Of a DNA stretch of 33,294 bases, positions 1-6,846 are shown in pieces. Every line of letters starts with the position of its first letter. The stretch's first letter is position 1. The notes beneath the pieces are model-generated. The model had not been told where the DNA came from, ran no database searches, and saw only the letters and a list, made by a program, of their open reading frames with translations. The DNA is from Gammaproteobacteria bacterium (GTDB lineage Bacteria > Pseudomonadota > Gammaproteobacteria > CAIRSR01), in assembly GCA_963575715.1 (NCBI GenBank), contig CAUYTW010000177.1, forward strand, positions 1-33,294, written 5' to 3'. The position numbers and the translations under genes are program-made.

Positions 1-242
1 CAGATAAGTACGTTTTCCCTACACGCCATCGCAGTCGGCAAAAAAAGCACTTTGGATTCGAAACCGGCGACCAGGTACGGGCTAATATTTCTTTTGGCAG
101 AAAGGCAGGAATCTATAAAGGTCGGGTTCTGTGTCGAGCCTCGGGGAGTTTTGATATTAAAACTGCAACGGGACGTGTTGCTGGTATTTCACATAGATAC
201 TGCTCAAATATTCAACGACAGGATGGCTATGCCTACGCTTGA
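1..242 (+). CDS. iscB: IscB RNA-guided endonuclease, C-terminal end only (window-edge partial)
   Basis: Reading frame 3 is open from base 3 to a TGA at 240-242 and gives the last 79 residues of a larger protein. Recognisable pieces in order are HFGFETGDQVRA, KAGIYKGRVLCRASGSFDI, TGRVAGISHRYC and QRQDGYAYA. This order (FxTGDxVRA, GRVxxRxSGSFxI, GxSHRYC, DGYxY) is the C-terminal region I know from IscB proteins, the RuvC/HNH nucleases that use an omega-RNA and are ancestral to Cas9. The RuvC and HNH parts and the RNA lie upstream, outside the window, so activity cannot be judged. The right end of the element follows at 261-297. The overlapping frame starting at TTG 52 lacks any family resemblance and is a shadow. 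Identification is from recall of family motifs, not from a search. Confidence 0.82.
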   Translation, partial: DKYVFPTRHRSRQKKHFGFETGDQVRANISFGRKAGIYKGRVLCRASGSFDIKTATGRVAGISHRYCSNIQRQDGYAYA

Positions 243-260
243 AAACCGCTCGCTTTCCTC

Positions 261-297
261 ACCACTGCTAAAGCCGGGGGCTTCTCGCGGGCATTTG
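261..297 (+). mobile_element. Right end of the IscB element, bounded by GTGA
   Basis: Twenty bases after the iscB stop lies a small hairpin, AAGCC (271-275), loop GGG, GGCTT (279-283), followed by TCTCGCGGGCATTTG and then GTGA at 298-301. The same arrangement (TAAA-containing hairpin, TCTCGCGGGCATT-like stretch, RTGA) recurs on the minus strand at 3814-3850. In looser form it ends the RNA-like elements at 9367 and 31457. As I recall, HEARO/IscB elements were reported next to ATGA or GTGA, which fits this as the 3' boundary of the element. Confidence 0.65.
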
Positions 298-420
298 GTG
301 AATATGTAGCGATACATCGTCGGTCCATAAAAAAGTATCGGATGTAATAGATGTACATGTAACAGGAATAGTGCGTAATCATTGACCAATGCAAGCCGAC
401 TAGTTAAAGGGAAAAAATAC

Positions 421-1161
421 ATGGACACTGAATTGTTGGTTCATGGAATACACGCCACATGCGCCGCGCTGGCCCAGGGACGAGTACAAGTATTGTGGCT
501 AGACGGTAGTCGTCGTGACCCTCGATTGCAAATGCTACGAGAAGCCGCTGCCGCAATTCCGTGTCATGAAATAGAACGCAAGATGTTGGACCGGATGGTA
601 CCCGGTGCTCGTCACCAAGGAGTGGTGGCGCGCTGCGTTGGTCAGCCGATACTCGACGAGAATGATTTGTCCGCCTTTCTAAAAATTTTGTCGGATCCAC
701 CCTTTCTTTTGGTATTGGATGGCGTGCAGGATCCCCACAACTTGGGCGCATGCTTGCGCAGCGCCGATGCCGCTGGAGTCCATGCTGTGATTGCTCCCCG
801 CGACCGGGCGGCAGGAATTACTTCAGTAGTCCGCAAGGTGGCGAGTGGTGCTGCTGAAGTTGTGCCTTTTGTTCAAGTCACCAACCTGGCCCGCGTCTTA
901 CGTGCGCTCAAGGCGGATGGGATATGGGTGGCTGGCACGGATAGCAACGCCCCGTTATCCCTCCATCAGGCAAATCTTACCGGCCCATTGGCGCTCGTCA
1001 TGGGAACCGAAAGCCAAGGGTTACGCCGAATCGTCATTGAACATTGTGATTTTCTTGTGCATATCCCAATGCTCGGCTCAGTGGAAAGTCTGAACGTTTC
1101 CGTAGCTACCGGCATCTGTTTATTCGAGGCGCTACGTCAACGTCAAGCGGCACATCGATAA
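421..1161 (+). CDS. rlmB: 23S rRNA (guanosine-2'-O)-methyltransferase RlmB
   Basis: SPOUT-family enzyme that methylates the 2'-O of G2251 in the 23S rRNA P-loop, using SAM. Of 246 residues, the first part (ELLVHGIHATCAAL, then HQGVVARC) is the substrate-binding domain. The catalytic knot carries the three family motifs: DPHNLGACLRSADAAGV, LALVMGTESQGLRR and MLGSVESLNVSVATGICLFEA. I chose ATG 421 because it is preceded by AAAGGG at 406-411 and matches the usual N-terminus; upstream codons back to 382 are open but add no family sequence. In many gammaproteobacteria rnr precedes rlmB; here the IscB element sits there instead. The 119 bases between the element and the gene show no other feature. 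Confidence 0.95.
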   Translation: MDTELLVHGIHATCAALAQGRVQVLWLDGSRRDPRLQMLREAAAAIPCHEIERKMLDRMVPGARHQGVVARCVGQPILDENDLSAFLKILSDPPFLLVLDGVQDPHNLGACLRSADAAGVHAVIAPRDRAAGITSVVRKVASGAAEVVPFVQVTNLARVLRALKADGIWVAGTDSNAPLSLHQANLTGPLALVMGTESQGLRRIVIEHCDFLVHIPMLGSVESLNVSVATGICLFEALRQRQAAHR

Positions 1162-1299
1162 TCATCTTGAAGTTCGCCCCTAATGCTTGGTCGATCTCAA
1201 CTAAGTCGTCAACTAAAACGACGACCTGCGCATTGGTAGATGGTTAGCGATTCATAGTGCGCCAGCTTTCCGGTTGCAACTTGGGACAACCATAAAACC

Positions 1300-3801
1300 A
1301 TGTCCTCTTGTAATCTACGTGACTATCGCCGCCTTTTGGCGACGCCTATCGGCATTAATCTCCTCCGCATCGATCTCACGCTCGATCTCTACGCAAAAAA
1401 TCCATTTCGCATCCTCGTGACGCCTGCCTGGTTGGAAGATGATCGGCGGGATGCACTGATCCAACGTTTCCGCAATCTATACAAGCTCCGGCCGGAAGCC
1501 GCGATGAAAAATGTCTTACGGATCGGTTACGAGGAATTCACGGAGATCCATGACCCCATAAAATTTTTGAACGATCTGCGCGAGCCACGGCGGCGTTTGG
1601 TGTGGGAGTTGTTCTGGCCGCATGTTGGGCAAGAAGATTTCAATGGCATTTCCGCCAAGGGTGCGTTGACCATCCCTACAAATGATTTGTTCCTCACATC
1701 CATTTCCTTGGACGAGAAAGCGACAACCTCTACACCAATTGCGCGGGAAAAGGAAAATAGTGAACGGGAAAGACTGACTGCTGCCGCCCTAGAAGCACAT
1801 ACCCTGGCTATTCTTTATCAAAATCGTGCCTTGGCCATTGAGCTATTGATTAACCATGCGACAACGGAATCGACACGCGCGCATTCCTGTCGCCTGGAGG
1901 CAGATGAACATTGGCGTAAATCCTTGGAATATTGGGCAGCAACCAAAGTAAATCCGTTGTTTTGGGAATACATAAAAACCCGGATCAAAATTTTTGATGA
2001 CCCGCAATTACATTCATTGCACCTGGAACCGTTGCGTGATCAATTGCCAGCCGCAATTCTCGCGTTTAACGCCACCTTCGTGCGTGCCTATGTTGGCGCC
2101 GGTTGTATCGAGGATGCAGCGCGTCATGTACGTTTGATTGGCGTCAATTCTTTTCATCTGCCCGATCAGCGGGCAATCATGGTGGGGCTGCTGCGGGAAG
2201 TAATGAATGCCTGGCTGAATCCTCTAGTGCAAAAACTGGAAAACCAACGCCCACGTCAAATTGCTCCCTGGAAAGAAGCTCAAGAATGGCTTATCCCGAT
2301 TATCGAATCCGCTGAAAAATTGCCCGCTGAAATGAAAGAAAAGTTCGCGGTGGATGAAACCATCATCACTGAAATACATTTTGATCTTCTTGCAGAAAAA
2401 GTATTCAACGGAATGACTGCGGAGGTAATTGATTATCAGCAATCGAATAGTCGAGCTTTATTATTTTCGATTCTGGTTTGTCGAAGAATTTTACGCTTGC
2501 CGATTTCCACTTCATTACGGCGCAGGGTAGAAGAGCGCCGCAGTGAATATACGGAAAATCTTTATGGTCGTTTCCATATCAATGCGCACCAAGCGCGGCT
2601 GCTTGATCCTGGCGAATGCTGGTTTTTGCCAGGAGAATCCGCCGACCCGGAATCTTCCATTCTGCTTCCGGTTTATAAAATCACTTCAGAAAAAGGTAAA
2701 CAGCTCTTATGGCATTCACGAGAAGTATTGGTTCCGCGCTCCTATTTGGCAAAAACCCTCAATTTTGGCAATACCGTCGAGGTTACCGAAAGACGCCAGG
2801 CTGAAATTAAAAAAATAAACCAGATGATAGAAGATCTTGAACGTGAAGCTGAGAATAATCGCAATCAACTGGAAAGCGCCTACGCCAGCTCTATGGCTCA
2901 GGAAGAATCTTATCGACAGACACGAATACGCATGTTTGACGAGGAAGTCGCCATTGAGGAAAGCACTTTACAAACGAAAATACAGGAAATCGAGGATCTC
3001 TTTCGTCCCCGGATTGCAGAAGTGAAAACGCGACTGATGGCAGCACGTTCCGCCGCTACCGATCGTTGGGCACCGGCATTAACCTTGGCCCGCGAGAAAG
3101 TAACTCGCCTCGAACCTTTAAGGCGCATGGCGCGAATCCATTTTCCCATAGCTGGAGCAATCGGATTCGTAGTGACGTTGTTACTTACCTTTTCCACCAT
3201 TAAAGCATGGATTTTGCAATACCTGGCACCGTTGGAATTAACCTTACGTCAGCGATTCCATGCCCCAGATCGGATGGTGAATTATCTCCCCATCCTTGTT
3301 GCGATCCTTCTAAGCGTTATCCTGACTATGGTTTTAATCGAAATAATTCTTGCCAAGAAAGTGCGTGCTGCCCAACAGGCACTAAAAAAGATCGAGGTAC
3401 GCCAGGAAGAGACGCTGGCTTGGGTCGAAGGAATATTCCAGGAGCAACACGAAACCATCATTCAGGAACAAGAAACAAAAGTCATGAGCCAACGTGCCAA
3501 ACTGGCGATCATCGCCGAGCGCCGAGAAAAATTGACTCAGGAAATGAACCGGATGGTGGATAACATAAAAAATCGCCACCAACAAGAAATTGAACGCGGT
3601 CGAATTTTTGAAGACCGACTCAGCCAATTGCGACAGCTTTTAGTAATCTATCAAAACCCCGCCAAGACTTTCGATAACAAGAGCAATTTTCCCGCCTATG
3701 TTGCCGCGTTGGAAAAAGGTTATTTGCCTGGTGAACGACCACCAAAACAAGAGGCTAAAAATTCAACCAGGCATGGAACGAACAAATTGTGGCCGTTTTA
3801 A
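1300..3801 (+). CDS. Large coiled-coil membrane protein with a J-like N-terminal region; function unknown
   Basis: An 833-residue protein I do not recognise as a named family. Residues about 28-108 (from YAKNPFRILVTP to LREPRRRLVWELFWPH) resemble the J-domain-related module 'NPFRxLGLP ... L.DP.RRLxxExFW' found at the N-terminus of some large uncharacterised bacterial proteins; that is from memory. A helical middle follows. Residues about 495-600 are charged coiled coil, 615-637 and 662-685 are two transmembrane segments, and 686-780 is a second coiled coil. The topology suggests a hairpin anchor in the inner membrane with both coiled coils on one side. No catalytic motif and no signal peptide are visible. 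ATG 1300 has no clear Shine-Dalgarno. The 138-base gap before it contains only a small GTCGTC/GACGAC hairpin (1205-1225) without a T tract. The gene stands alone on this strand, convergent with the HIT gene. Confidence 0.8.
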   Translation: MSSCNLRDYRRLLATPIGINLLRIDLTLDLYAKNPFRILVTPAWLEDDRRDALIQRFRNLYKLRPEAAMKNVLRIGYEEFTEIHDPIKFLNDLREPRRRLVWELFWPHVGQEDFNGISAKGALTIPTNDLFLTSISLDEKATTSTPIAREKENSERERLTAAALEAHTLAILYQNRALAIELLINHATTESTRAHSCRLEADEHWRKSLEYWAATKVNPLFWEYIKTRIKIFDDPQLHSLHLEPLRDQLPAAILAFNATFVRAYVGAGCIEDAARHVRLIGVNSFHLPDQRAIMVGLLREVMNAWLNPLVQKLENQRPRQIAPWKEAQEWLIPIIESAEKLPAEMKEKFAVDETIITEIHFDLLAEKVFNGMTAEVIDYQQSNSRALLFSILVCRRILRLPISTSLRRRVEERRSEYTENLYGRFHINAHQARLLDPGECWFLPGESADPESSILLPVYKITSEKGKQLLWHSREVLVPRSYLAKTLNFGNTVEVTERRQAEIKKINQMIEDLEREAENNRNQLESAYASSMAQEESYRQTRIRMFDEEVAIEESTLQTKIQEIEDLFRPRIAEVKTRLMAARSAATDRWAPALTLAREKVTRLEPLRRMARIHFPIAGAIGFVVTLLLTFSTIKAWILQYLAPLELTLRQRFHAPDRMVNYLPILVAILLSVILTMVLIEIILAKKVRAAQQALKKIEVRQEETLAWVEGIFQEQHETIIQEQETKVMSQRAKLAIIAERREKLTQEMNRMVDNIKNRHQQEIERGRIFEDRLSQLRQLLVIYQNPAKTFDNKSNFPAYVAALEKGYLPGERPPKQEAKNSTRHGTNKLWPF

Positions 3802-3817
3802 TTGCATCTGATTTCAC

Positions 3818-3850
3818 CGAATGCCCGCGAGAAGCGCCCGGCTTTAGCAT
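3818..3850 (-). mobile_element. Lone IscB-type right end, bounded by GTGA on the minus strand
   Basis: On the minus strand the sequence GCTAAAGCCGGGCGCTTC, then TCGCGGGCATTCG, then GTGA (plus-strand TCAC at 3814-3817), is nearly identical to the right end of the iscB element at 261-301. No iscB frame lies upstream on this strand; the HIT gene ends only about 15 bases away. It is therefore an end without a body. It sits between the convergent 833-residue gene and the HIT gene and could act as a hairpin terminator for one of them. Confidence 0.6.
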
Positions 3851-3864
3851 CGGTGTGATTAATC

Positions 3865-4230
3865 TTACGAACCACGTACAACCGATGGCGGACGTTTGCC
3901 CATGATATGAACATGAATGTGAAAAATGACTTGATCGCCACCAACGCCAGTATTAATAATGGTGCGAAAGCCATCCACGAGACCATGTTCTTGGGCTACC
4001 TTGGGAAGCAGCCGCATGATATGTGCCATGAGTGGATCATGCGCGGCGGTAATTTCCCTAAGACTCGGAATATGAATGCGGGGCAAAACCAAAAGATGGA
4101 CCTCAGCCTTGGGAAACTTATCTGGGATGACCAAGACATGTTCATCTTCATAGAGTCGTTGAGCAGGAAGATTTCCGGCGATAATCTGACAAAATATGCA
4201 ATCGTTCATTAAATTTTCTTGCATAAGCAT
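3865..4230 (-). CDS. HIT-family (histidine triad, Hint-like) nucleotide-binding hydrolase
   Basis: Small purine-nucleotide phosphoramidase-type protein. The N-terminal zinc/Hint segment CIFCQIIAG and the central region with VIPDKFPKAEVHLLVLP fit Hint-like proteins. The active-site triad is HIHVHIMG, close to the C-terminus as expected. Three starts are possible. ATG 4209 (MNDCIFC) matches homologues best in length. ATG 4230 (MLMQENLMNDCIFC, 121 residues) has the only good ribosome site, AAAGGA five bases upstream, and is annotated here. That ribosome site and start lie inside a 37-base sequence repeated at 6463-6500, so the start may have been brought in by a repeat. The gene is downstream of soxK on the same strand, separated by a strong hairpin and likely not co-transcribed with it. 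Confidence 0.9.
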   Translation of the reverse strand: MLMQENLMNDCIFCQIIAGNLPAQRLYEDEHVLVIPDKFPKAEVHLLVLPRIHIPSLREITAAHDPLMAHIMRLLPKVAQEHGLVDGFRTIINTGVGGDQVIFHIHVHIMGKRPPSVVRGS

Positions 4231-4262
4231 CGTTATCCTTTTTGATAACCTCCTCATTTACG
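4226..4262 (-). repeat. 37-base repeat containing the HIT ribosome-binding site (copy 1 of 2)
   Basis: Plus-strand AGCATCGTTATCCTT to CCTCCTCATTTACG matches 6463-6500 at roughly 32 of 37 positions. On the minus strand both copies read VNEEV(I/T)K in one frame and then AAGGATAA, followed by ATGCTTA. Here the ATG is a plausible start of the HIT gene; in copy 2 it opens only a nine-codon frame. Both copies lie upstream of minus-strand genes. It could be a mobile-element end or a shared remnant of a coding sequence. Confidence 0.5.
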
Positions 4263-4268
4263 GGGAGG

Positions 4269-4332
4269 CAATCCACCGACCTCAATCTGTCGATGGCTTT
4301 ATCATTCAGCAGATGAGGTCGGATGTGGATTG
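4269..4332. other. Long imperfect hairpin between sox operon and HIT gene
   Basis: CAATCCAC (4269-4276) pairs with GTGGATTG (4325-4332). CGACCTCA pairs with TGAGGTCG, leaving GAT bulged out, and TCTG (4286-4289) pairs with CAGA, with one A bulged. The total is about 20 base pairs with a loop near 20 bases. A second small hairpin, CCTCC/GGAGG (4249-4253 with 4264-4268), adjoins it. It may be a processing or attenuation structure in the sox-to-hit transcript, or a degenerate mobile-element end. Confidence 0.5.
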
Positions 4333-4368
4333 AAACATGACCGTCAGTCAAAAAAGCTGATCTTTCCG

Positions 4369-4388
4369 CCAGACCCGTGCGGGCCTGG
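4369..4388 (-). terminator. Possible terminator of the soxXAK operon
   Basis: On the minus strand CCAGGCCCG, loop CA, CGGGTCTGG forms a nine-base-pair stem with one mismatch, about 46 bases after the soxK stop. A T run (AGCTTTTTT) follows, but about 13 bases beyond the stem rather than directly, so rho-independent termination is plausible but not typical. Confidence 0.45.
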
Positions 4389-4434
4389 TAGGCAAAAAAC
4401 AGGAAAACAGGACAGCAGACATCAGGGAATTAAT

Positions 4435-4749
4435 TTAGCGCAAATACGCAGGAAAGCCGGCGTTTTTTTGTTGCATGGCCTGTTGATAGCCACGTTCGCC
4501 TTGAAAATGGGCCTGATTCGCCAGGTCGCGTGCGCTGGAGAAATTCCCCGCTTGCGCGGCGGCCTTAGCTTTTTGAATCATTTCGTTGGTATCACGCCAT
4601 TCGCCGTTCACGGAATCGGCTTTCTGCCGTGCGGCCTCGGCCTTTTCAATGGCACTGGCGGCCACAGCGGCGAGATTTTCAGCTTGTACCATTCCCGCAG
4701 CGAGGACCGTAACCAACAAGGCACCAAGGCGATAGTGAATAGACTGCAT
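4435..4749 (-). CDS. soxK: SoxXA-binding protein SoxK
   Basis: A 104-residue periplasmic protein that binds and activates the SoxXA cytochrome complex in thiosulfate oxidation. An N-terminal signal peptide (MQSIHYRLGALLVTVLAAGMVQA) precedes an Ala/Lys-rich helical body. The body holds the family pieces ARQKADSVNGEWRDT, MIQKAKAAAQAG and ARDLANQAHFQGERGYQQAM. No heme motif is present, as expected. ATG 4749 is chosen because GGGAG lies eight bases upstream; the upstream TTG at 4755 is less likely. It is the last gene of soxX-soxA-soxK, 41 bases after soxA. No soxYZ, soxB or soxCD is in the window. Confidence 0.88.
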   Translation of the reverse strand: MQSIHYRLGALLVTVLAAGMVQAENLAAVAASAIEKAEAARQKADSVNGEWRDTNEMIQKAKAAAQAGNFSSARDLANQAHFQGERGYQQAMQQKNAGFPAYLR

Positions 4750-4790
4750 AATCAATACTCCCTTTTTAAGGAAACCGTGCGGTTGGTTGA

Positions 4791-5630
4791 TTACTTGCGT
4801 GTCGAGGGGCCATTGAATTTGAGACCGTTGGCCATAACCGTAAGGAAATACTCCAGATTGCGGTATTCCTCGCCCTGTAGTTCAAAGGGCTTGGCGCGCA
4901 CCTGTTCATTGCAGCCATGGAAACGACGATGCAGGGTGCCCAACTCTCCCCAAGTCGAACGATATACCGGCCAGCTCGTGGCATGACCCAGCGCCGGACT
5001 CAAGACATCGCTGCGCAACAGCTTGCCAGCATTCCAGGCATGACAATTGGCGCAGGAAAAATTAAGTTGCCCCCGACGTGCAAACCAAAATTGCCTGCCC
5101 TGCTCATAAGCCGCCATCGCTTTTGGGTCATTCTCCGGGACCGCGACATCAATGGTCTGACCACGCGAGGAATAGGCCATATAGGCAGTTAGCGCCGCCA
5201 GCGGTCCTTTCTCGTAACTCAATGGTTTCTCGCCATTGGCCGTGCGGCAGTCATTAATCGCCAATTCCATGGTAATCACCATACCGCGCCGCTTGTCCCA
5301 GTGCGGGTAATTTTTACGCTGGGCAGGCCCATCTGGGAAGCAGTCGAGATAACTCCGGCCATTGGCGAATGGGGTTTTCCACATCGTCTTTCCTTGATCG
5401 ATGAAGGGGTCATACGGAGGAAATTCCTCAATGGCCTTCCAGCTTTCACGTCCCATGGGATCAATGGCATACACCCCATCGACAAACTCATCCCTGGAGA
5501 CATCGGGAAATTTTTCCAAGAAATAATGCTGGAAGCGTTCGGTATCCTCTTTTGGACCCGCGAGGCTGACGCCCGGCAAGGTCAACGCGAGACCAAGAAC
5601 ACCGACAAAGGCACTTATTTTCCGCGACAT
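4791..5630 (-). CDS. soxA: Sulfur oxidation c-type cytochrome SoxA, mono-heme type
   Basis: With SoxX, SoxA forms the complex that couples thiosulfate oxidatively to the carrier SoxYZ in the periplasm. Of 279 residues, a signal peptide ends near SLAG. Only one heme site is visible, CANCH at about residues 193-197. The active-site cysteine (persulfide heme ligand) is in the conserved FHGCNEQVRA at about residue 240. The N-terminal heme of diheme SoxA is absent; two isolated cysteines (LDCFPDG and NDCRTANG) sit where mono-heme family members carry a disulfide. The start is ATG 5630 with GGAG nine bases upstream; GTG 5645 would add five residues. The gene begins 23 bases after the soxX stop. Confidence 0.95.
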   Translation of the reverse strand: MSRKISAFVGVLGLALTLPGVSLAGPKEDTERFQHYFLEKFPDVSRDEFVDGVYAIDPMGRESWKAIEEFPPYDPFIDQGKTMWKTPFANGRSYLDCFPDGPAQRKNYPHWDKRRGMVITMELAINDCRTANGEKPLSYEKGPLAALTAYMAYSSRGQTIDVAVPENDPKAMAAYEQGRQFWFARRGQLNFSCANCHAWNAGKLLRSDVLSPALGHATSWPVYRSTWGELGTLHRRFHGCNEQVRAKPFELQGEEYRNLEYFLTVMANGLKFNGPSTRK

Positions 5631-5653
5631 GATCGATTTCTCCACGGTGCGCG

Positions 5654-6010
5654 TTATTTTGACCAGATGAAATCAACCACTTGGTCGATTTCTTGATCGG
5701 TTAGCATCTGGTGGCCGCCAAAAGGCGGCATGGAGGTTTCCGGGTTAGCCGTGGTGGCGTCCCAAATCTGGGCACGTAATTTCGCCTTGTCGGGATAACG
5801 CGCCTTAATGCCGACGAGGGCCGGGCCAATATTGCCGGGGGAATCACCACCCTCAATTTGGTGACAGGCCAGACAGTTTCCCCTGGCGCGATCAAATGCG
5901 ATCTCCTTGCCAGGTGCGCTGCTGTTGGTGGTCGTGGTAGCGGCGAGAACCCCGCCGCTCATGGCCAGGGCTACCACTATCCACGAAAAATGGTTTTTAG
6001 TGCCAAGCAT
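5654..6010 (-). CDS. soxX: Sulfur oxidation c-type cytochrome SoxX
   Basis: Mono-heme partner of SoxA, 118 residues. It has a signal peptide (about residues 1-23), a heme-binding CLACH at 46-50 and a probable methionine ligand in TSMPPFG (Met94). The C-terminus, LTDQEIDQVVDFIW, is typical of small cytochromes c. ATG 6010 is preceded by AAAGGA with a six-base spacer; codons upstream to 6142 run through a mobile-element fragment and are not family sequence. It is the first gene of the operon. Its promoter must lie in, or just beyond, the MITE-1 fragment at 6034-6102. Confidence 0.93.
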   Translation of the reverse strand: MLGTKNHFSWIVVALAMSGGVLAATTTTNSSAPGKEIAFDRARGNCLACHQIEGGDSPGNIGPALVGIKARYPDKAKLRAQIWDATTANPETSMPPFGGHQMLTDQEIDQVVDFIWSK

Positions 6011-6033
6011 GAAATTTCCTTTGGTTGACGTTG

Positions 6034-6102
6034 TAGTGGATAACAATAGCACCTCTCCCAAAGAGAGAGGGGAGAAAGACAAATAGGTAGCAACTTGAAT
6101 TA
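6034..6102 (-). mobile_element. MITE-1 fragment upstream of soxX
   Basis: The end AATAGGTAGCAACTTGAATT (6082-6101) matches the terminal repeat of the complete MITE-1 copy at 12024-12190. The other side, GTGGATAACAATAGC, matches in inverted orientation the segment that lies just inside that same terminus. CTCTCCCAAAGAGAGAG in the middle corresponds to the pyrimidine/purine arms. It looks like a shortened, rearranged copy filling the whole gap between soxX and the next gene. Confidence 0.6.
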
Positions 6103-6104
6103 GA

Positions 6105-6395
6105 TTATTGCTCGCAGGTACGAGTACGTGTAATAGTTCCATCTATATTTTGTGTTTCCGTCCAGGGACTACAATTTTTGAGGATCGCTTGTTGTGGAAA
6201 AGATGTGCTTTGTTGAATTATTTTTTGTTCAACGGGCTTTTGGTTTTGAGCAACTTCATAGCCAATAATACCGCCAATTATGCTCGGCAATAACCAAGTC
6301 CATCCACCGCCTCGATATCCATGCCCATATCCATACGCCATAGCCGTATTCGTTGCAACAAATAATACTAAAAATAACAATATTGATTTTTTCAT
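6105..6395 (-). CDS. Small secreted glycine-rich protein, hypothetical
   Basis: A 96-residue protein starting at ATG 6395, with AAGGA six bases upstream. A signal peptide (MKKSILLFLVLFVATNTAMA) is followed by YGYGHGYRGGGW, a short hydrophobic glycine-patterned stretch (PSIIGGIIGYEV) like a small glycine zipper, a Gln-rich linker, and a C-terminal NCSPWTETQNIDGTITRTRT with two cysteines that could form a disulfide. I know similar 'SPWTET...DGxxTRTRxC' endings from small outer-membrane-associated proteins, but no function can be given. The stop is three bases before the MITE-1 terminus, so the C-terminus may have been affected by insertion. It lies upstream of soxX on the same strand; a direct role in sulfur oxidation is not implied. 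Confidence 0.7.
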   Translation of the reverse strand: MKKSILLFLVLFVATNTAMAYGYGHGYRGGGWTWLLPSIIGGIIGYEVAQNQKPVEQKIIQQSTSFPQQAILKNCSPWTETQNIDGTITRTRTCEQ

Positions 6396-6462
6396 CAAAT
6401 TTCCTTGTTAGTTTGAGACCTCCCCCTTCAGGGGGATTAGTTAAATTTGATAACGATGCGTA

Positions 6463-6500
6463 AGCATCTTTATCCTTATTTGGTAACCTCCTCGTTTACG
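6463..6500 (-). repeat. 38-base repeat (copy 2 of 2), upstream of the small secreted protein
   Basis: Second copy of the sequence at 4226-4262. Here the downstream frame ATGCTTACGCATCG is short and stops after eight residues. GATGCGTAAGCATC (6455-6468) is a small palindrome at its edge. A CCCCC/GGGGG hairpin (about 6422-6435) lies between it and the gene start. Confidence 0.5.
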
Positions 6501-6839
6501 TTGAAACCTATTTGCCTTTCTCCCCTCTCCCTTTGGGAGAGGGGCCGGGGGTGAGGGAAAATTAATCATTATAGGAGTTACGCAGTTGAATTTGTAACTC
6601 TATACAGGATTGAGTTTTTTCTGTCATTCTACGCGGAGGTCGCGTTAGCGACCGGAGTCGCAGAATCTATATGTAGTATGTAGATGGATTCTGCGACTCC
6701 GCTTCGCTGCGCGCAGAATGACTTCCTATTTTTCAACTGTGTAACTCCTACATTAGTTAAAAGTCCCTCACCCCAACCCCTCTCCCAAAGGAAAAGGGGC
6801 TATTTTGTTATCCACCATAATAGGTAGCAACTTGGGTTA
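6500..6839. mobile_element. MITE-1 copy interrupted by MITE-2
   Basis: The left part (6500-6571: ACCTATTTGCC, then CTCCCCTCTCCCTTTGGG and GGGGGTGAGGG) and the right part (6751-6839: CATTAGTTAAAAGTCCCTC to the terminus AATAGGTAGCAACTTGGGTT) align with the two halves of the uninterrupted element at 12024-12190. The far left terminus is degraded. Between the halves sits a complete MITE-2 at 6574-6748. No coding capacity is visible. This fills the 448-base gap downstream of the DUF1566 gene. Confidence 0.8.
6574..6748. mobile_element. MITE-2, complete copy (about 175 bp), TA target duplication
   Basis: The termini GGAGTTACGCAGTTGAA and TTCAACTGTGTAACTCC are inverted repeats (16 of 17). Both are flanked by TA (6572-6573 and 6749-6750), as for the IS630/Tc1-mariner group. 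Inside, CATTCTACGCGGAGG and its partner GCGCGCAGAATG form a second long inverted repeat, so the transcript would fold into a long hairpin. No transposase is encoded; movement would need one from elsewhere. Confidence 0.82.
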
Positions 6840-6846
6840 ATAATGT

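Noticed and set aside
52-309. 85-codon frame from TTG 52
   Set aside because: It overlaps the iscB tail in another frame, resembles no family and runs into the element's right end.
3907-4212. 101-codon frame opposite the HIT gene
   Set aside because: It is a shadow of a well-supported gene on the other strand and shows no family features.
4325-4336. GTGGATTGAAAC, which resembles the 3' end of type I CRISPR repeats
   Set aside because: It occurs once, has no spaced copies, and is explained as one arm of the 4269-4332 palindrome.
4148-4351. 67-codon minus-strand frame containing VNEEVIKKDNDAYARKF
   Set aside because: It overlaps the HIT start in another frame and the hairpin; the VNEEV fragment may be a remnant, but a complete gene is not supported.
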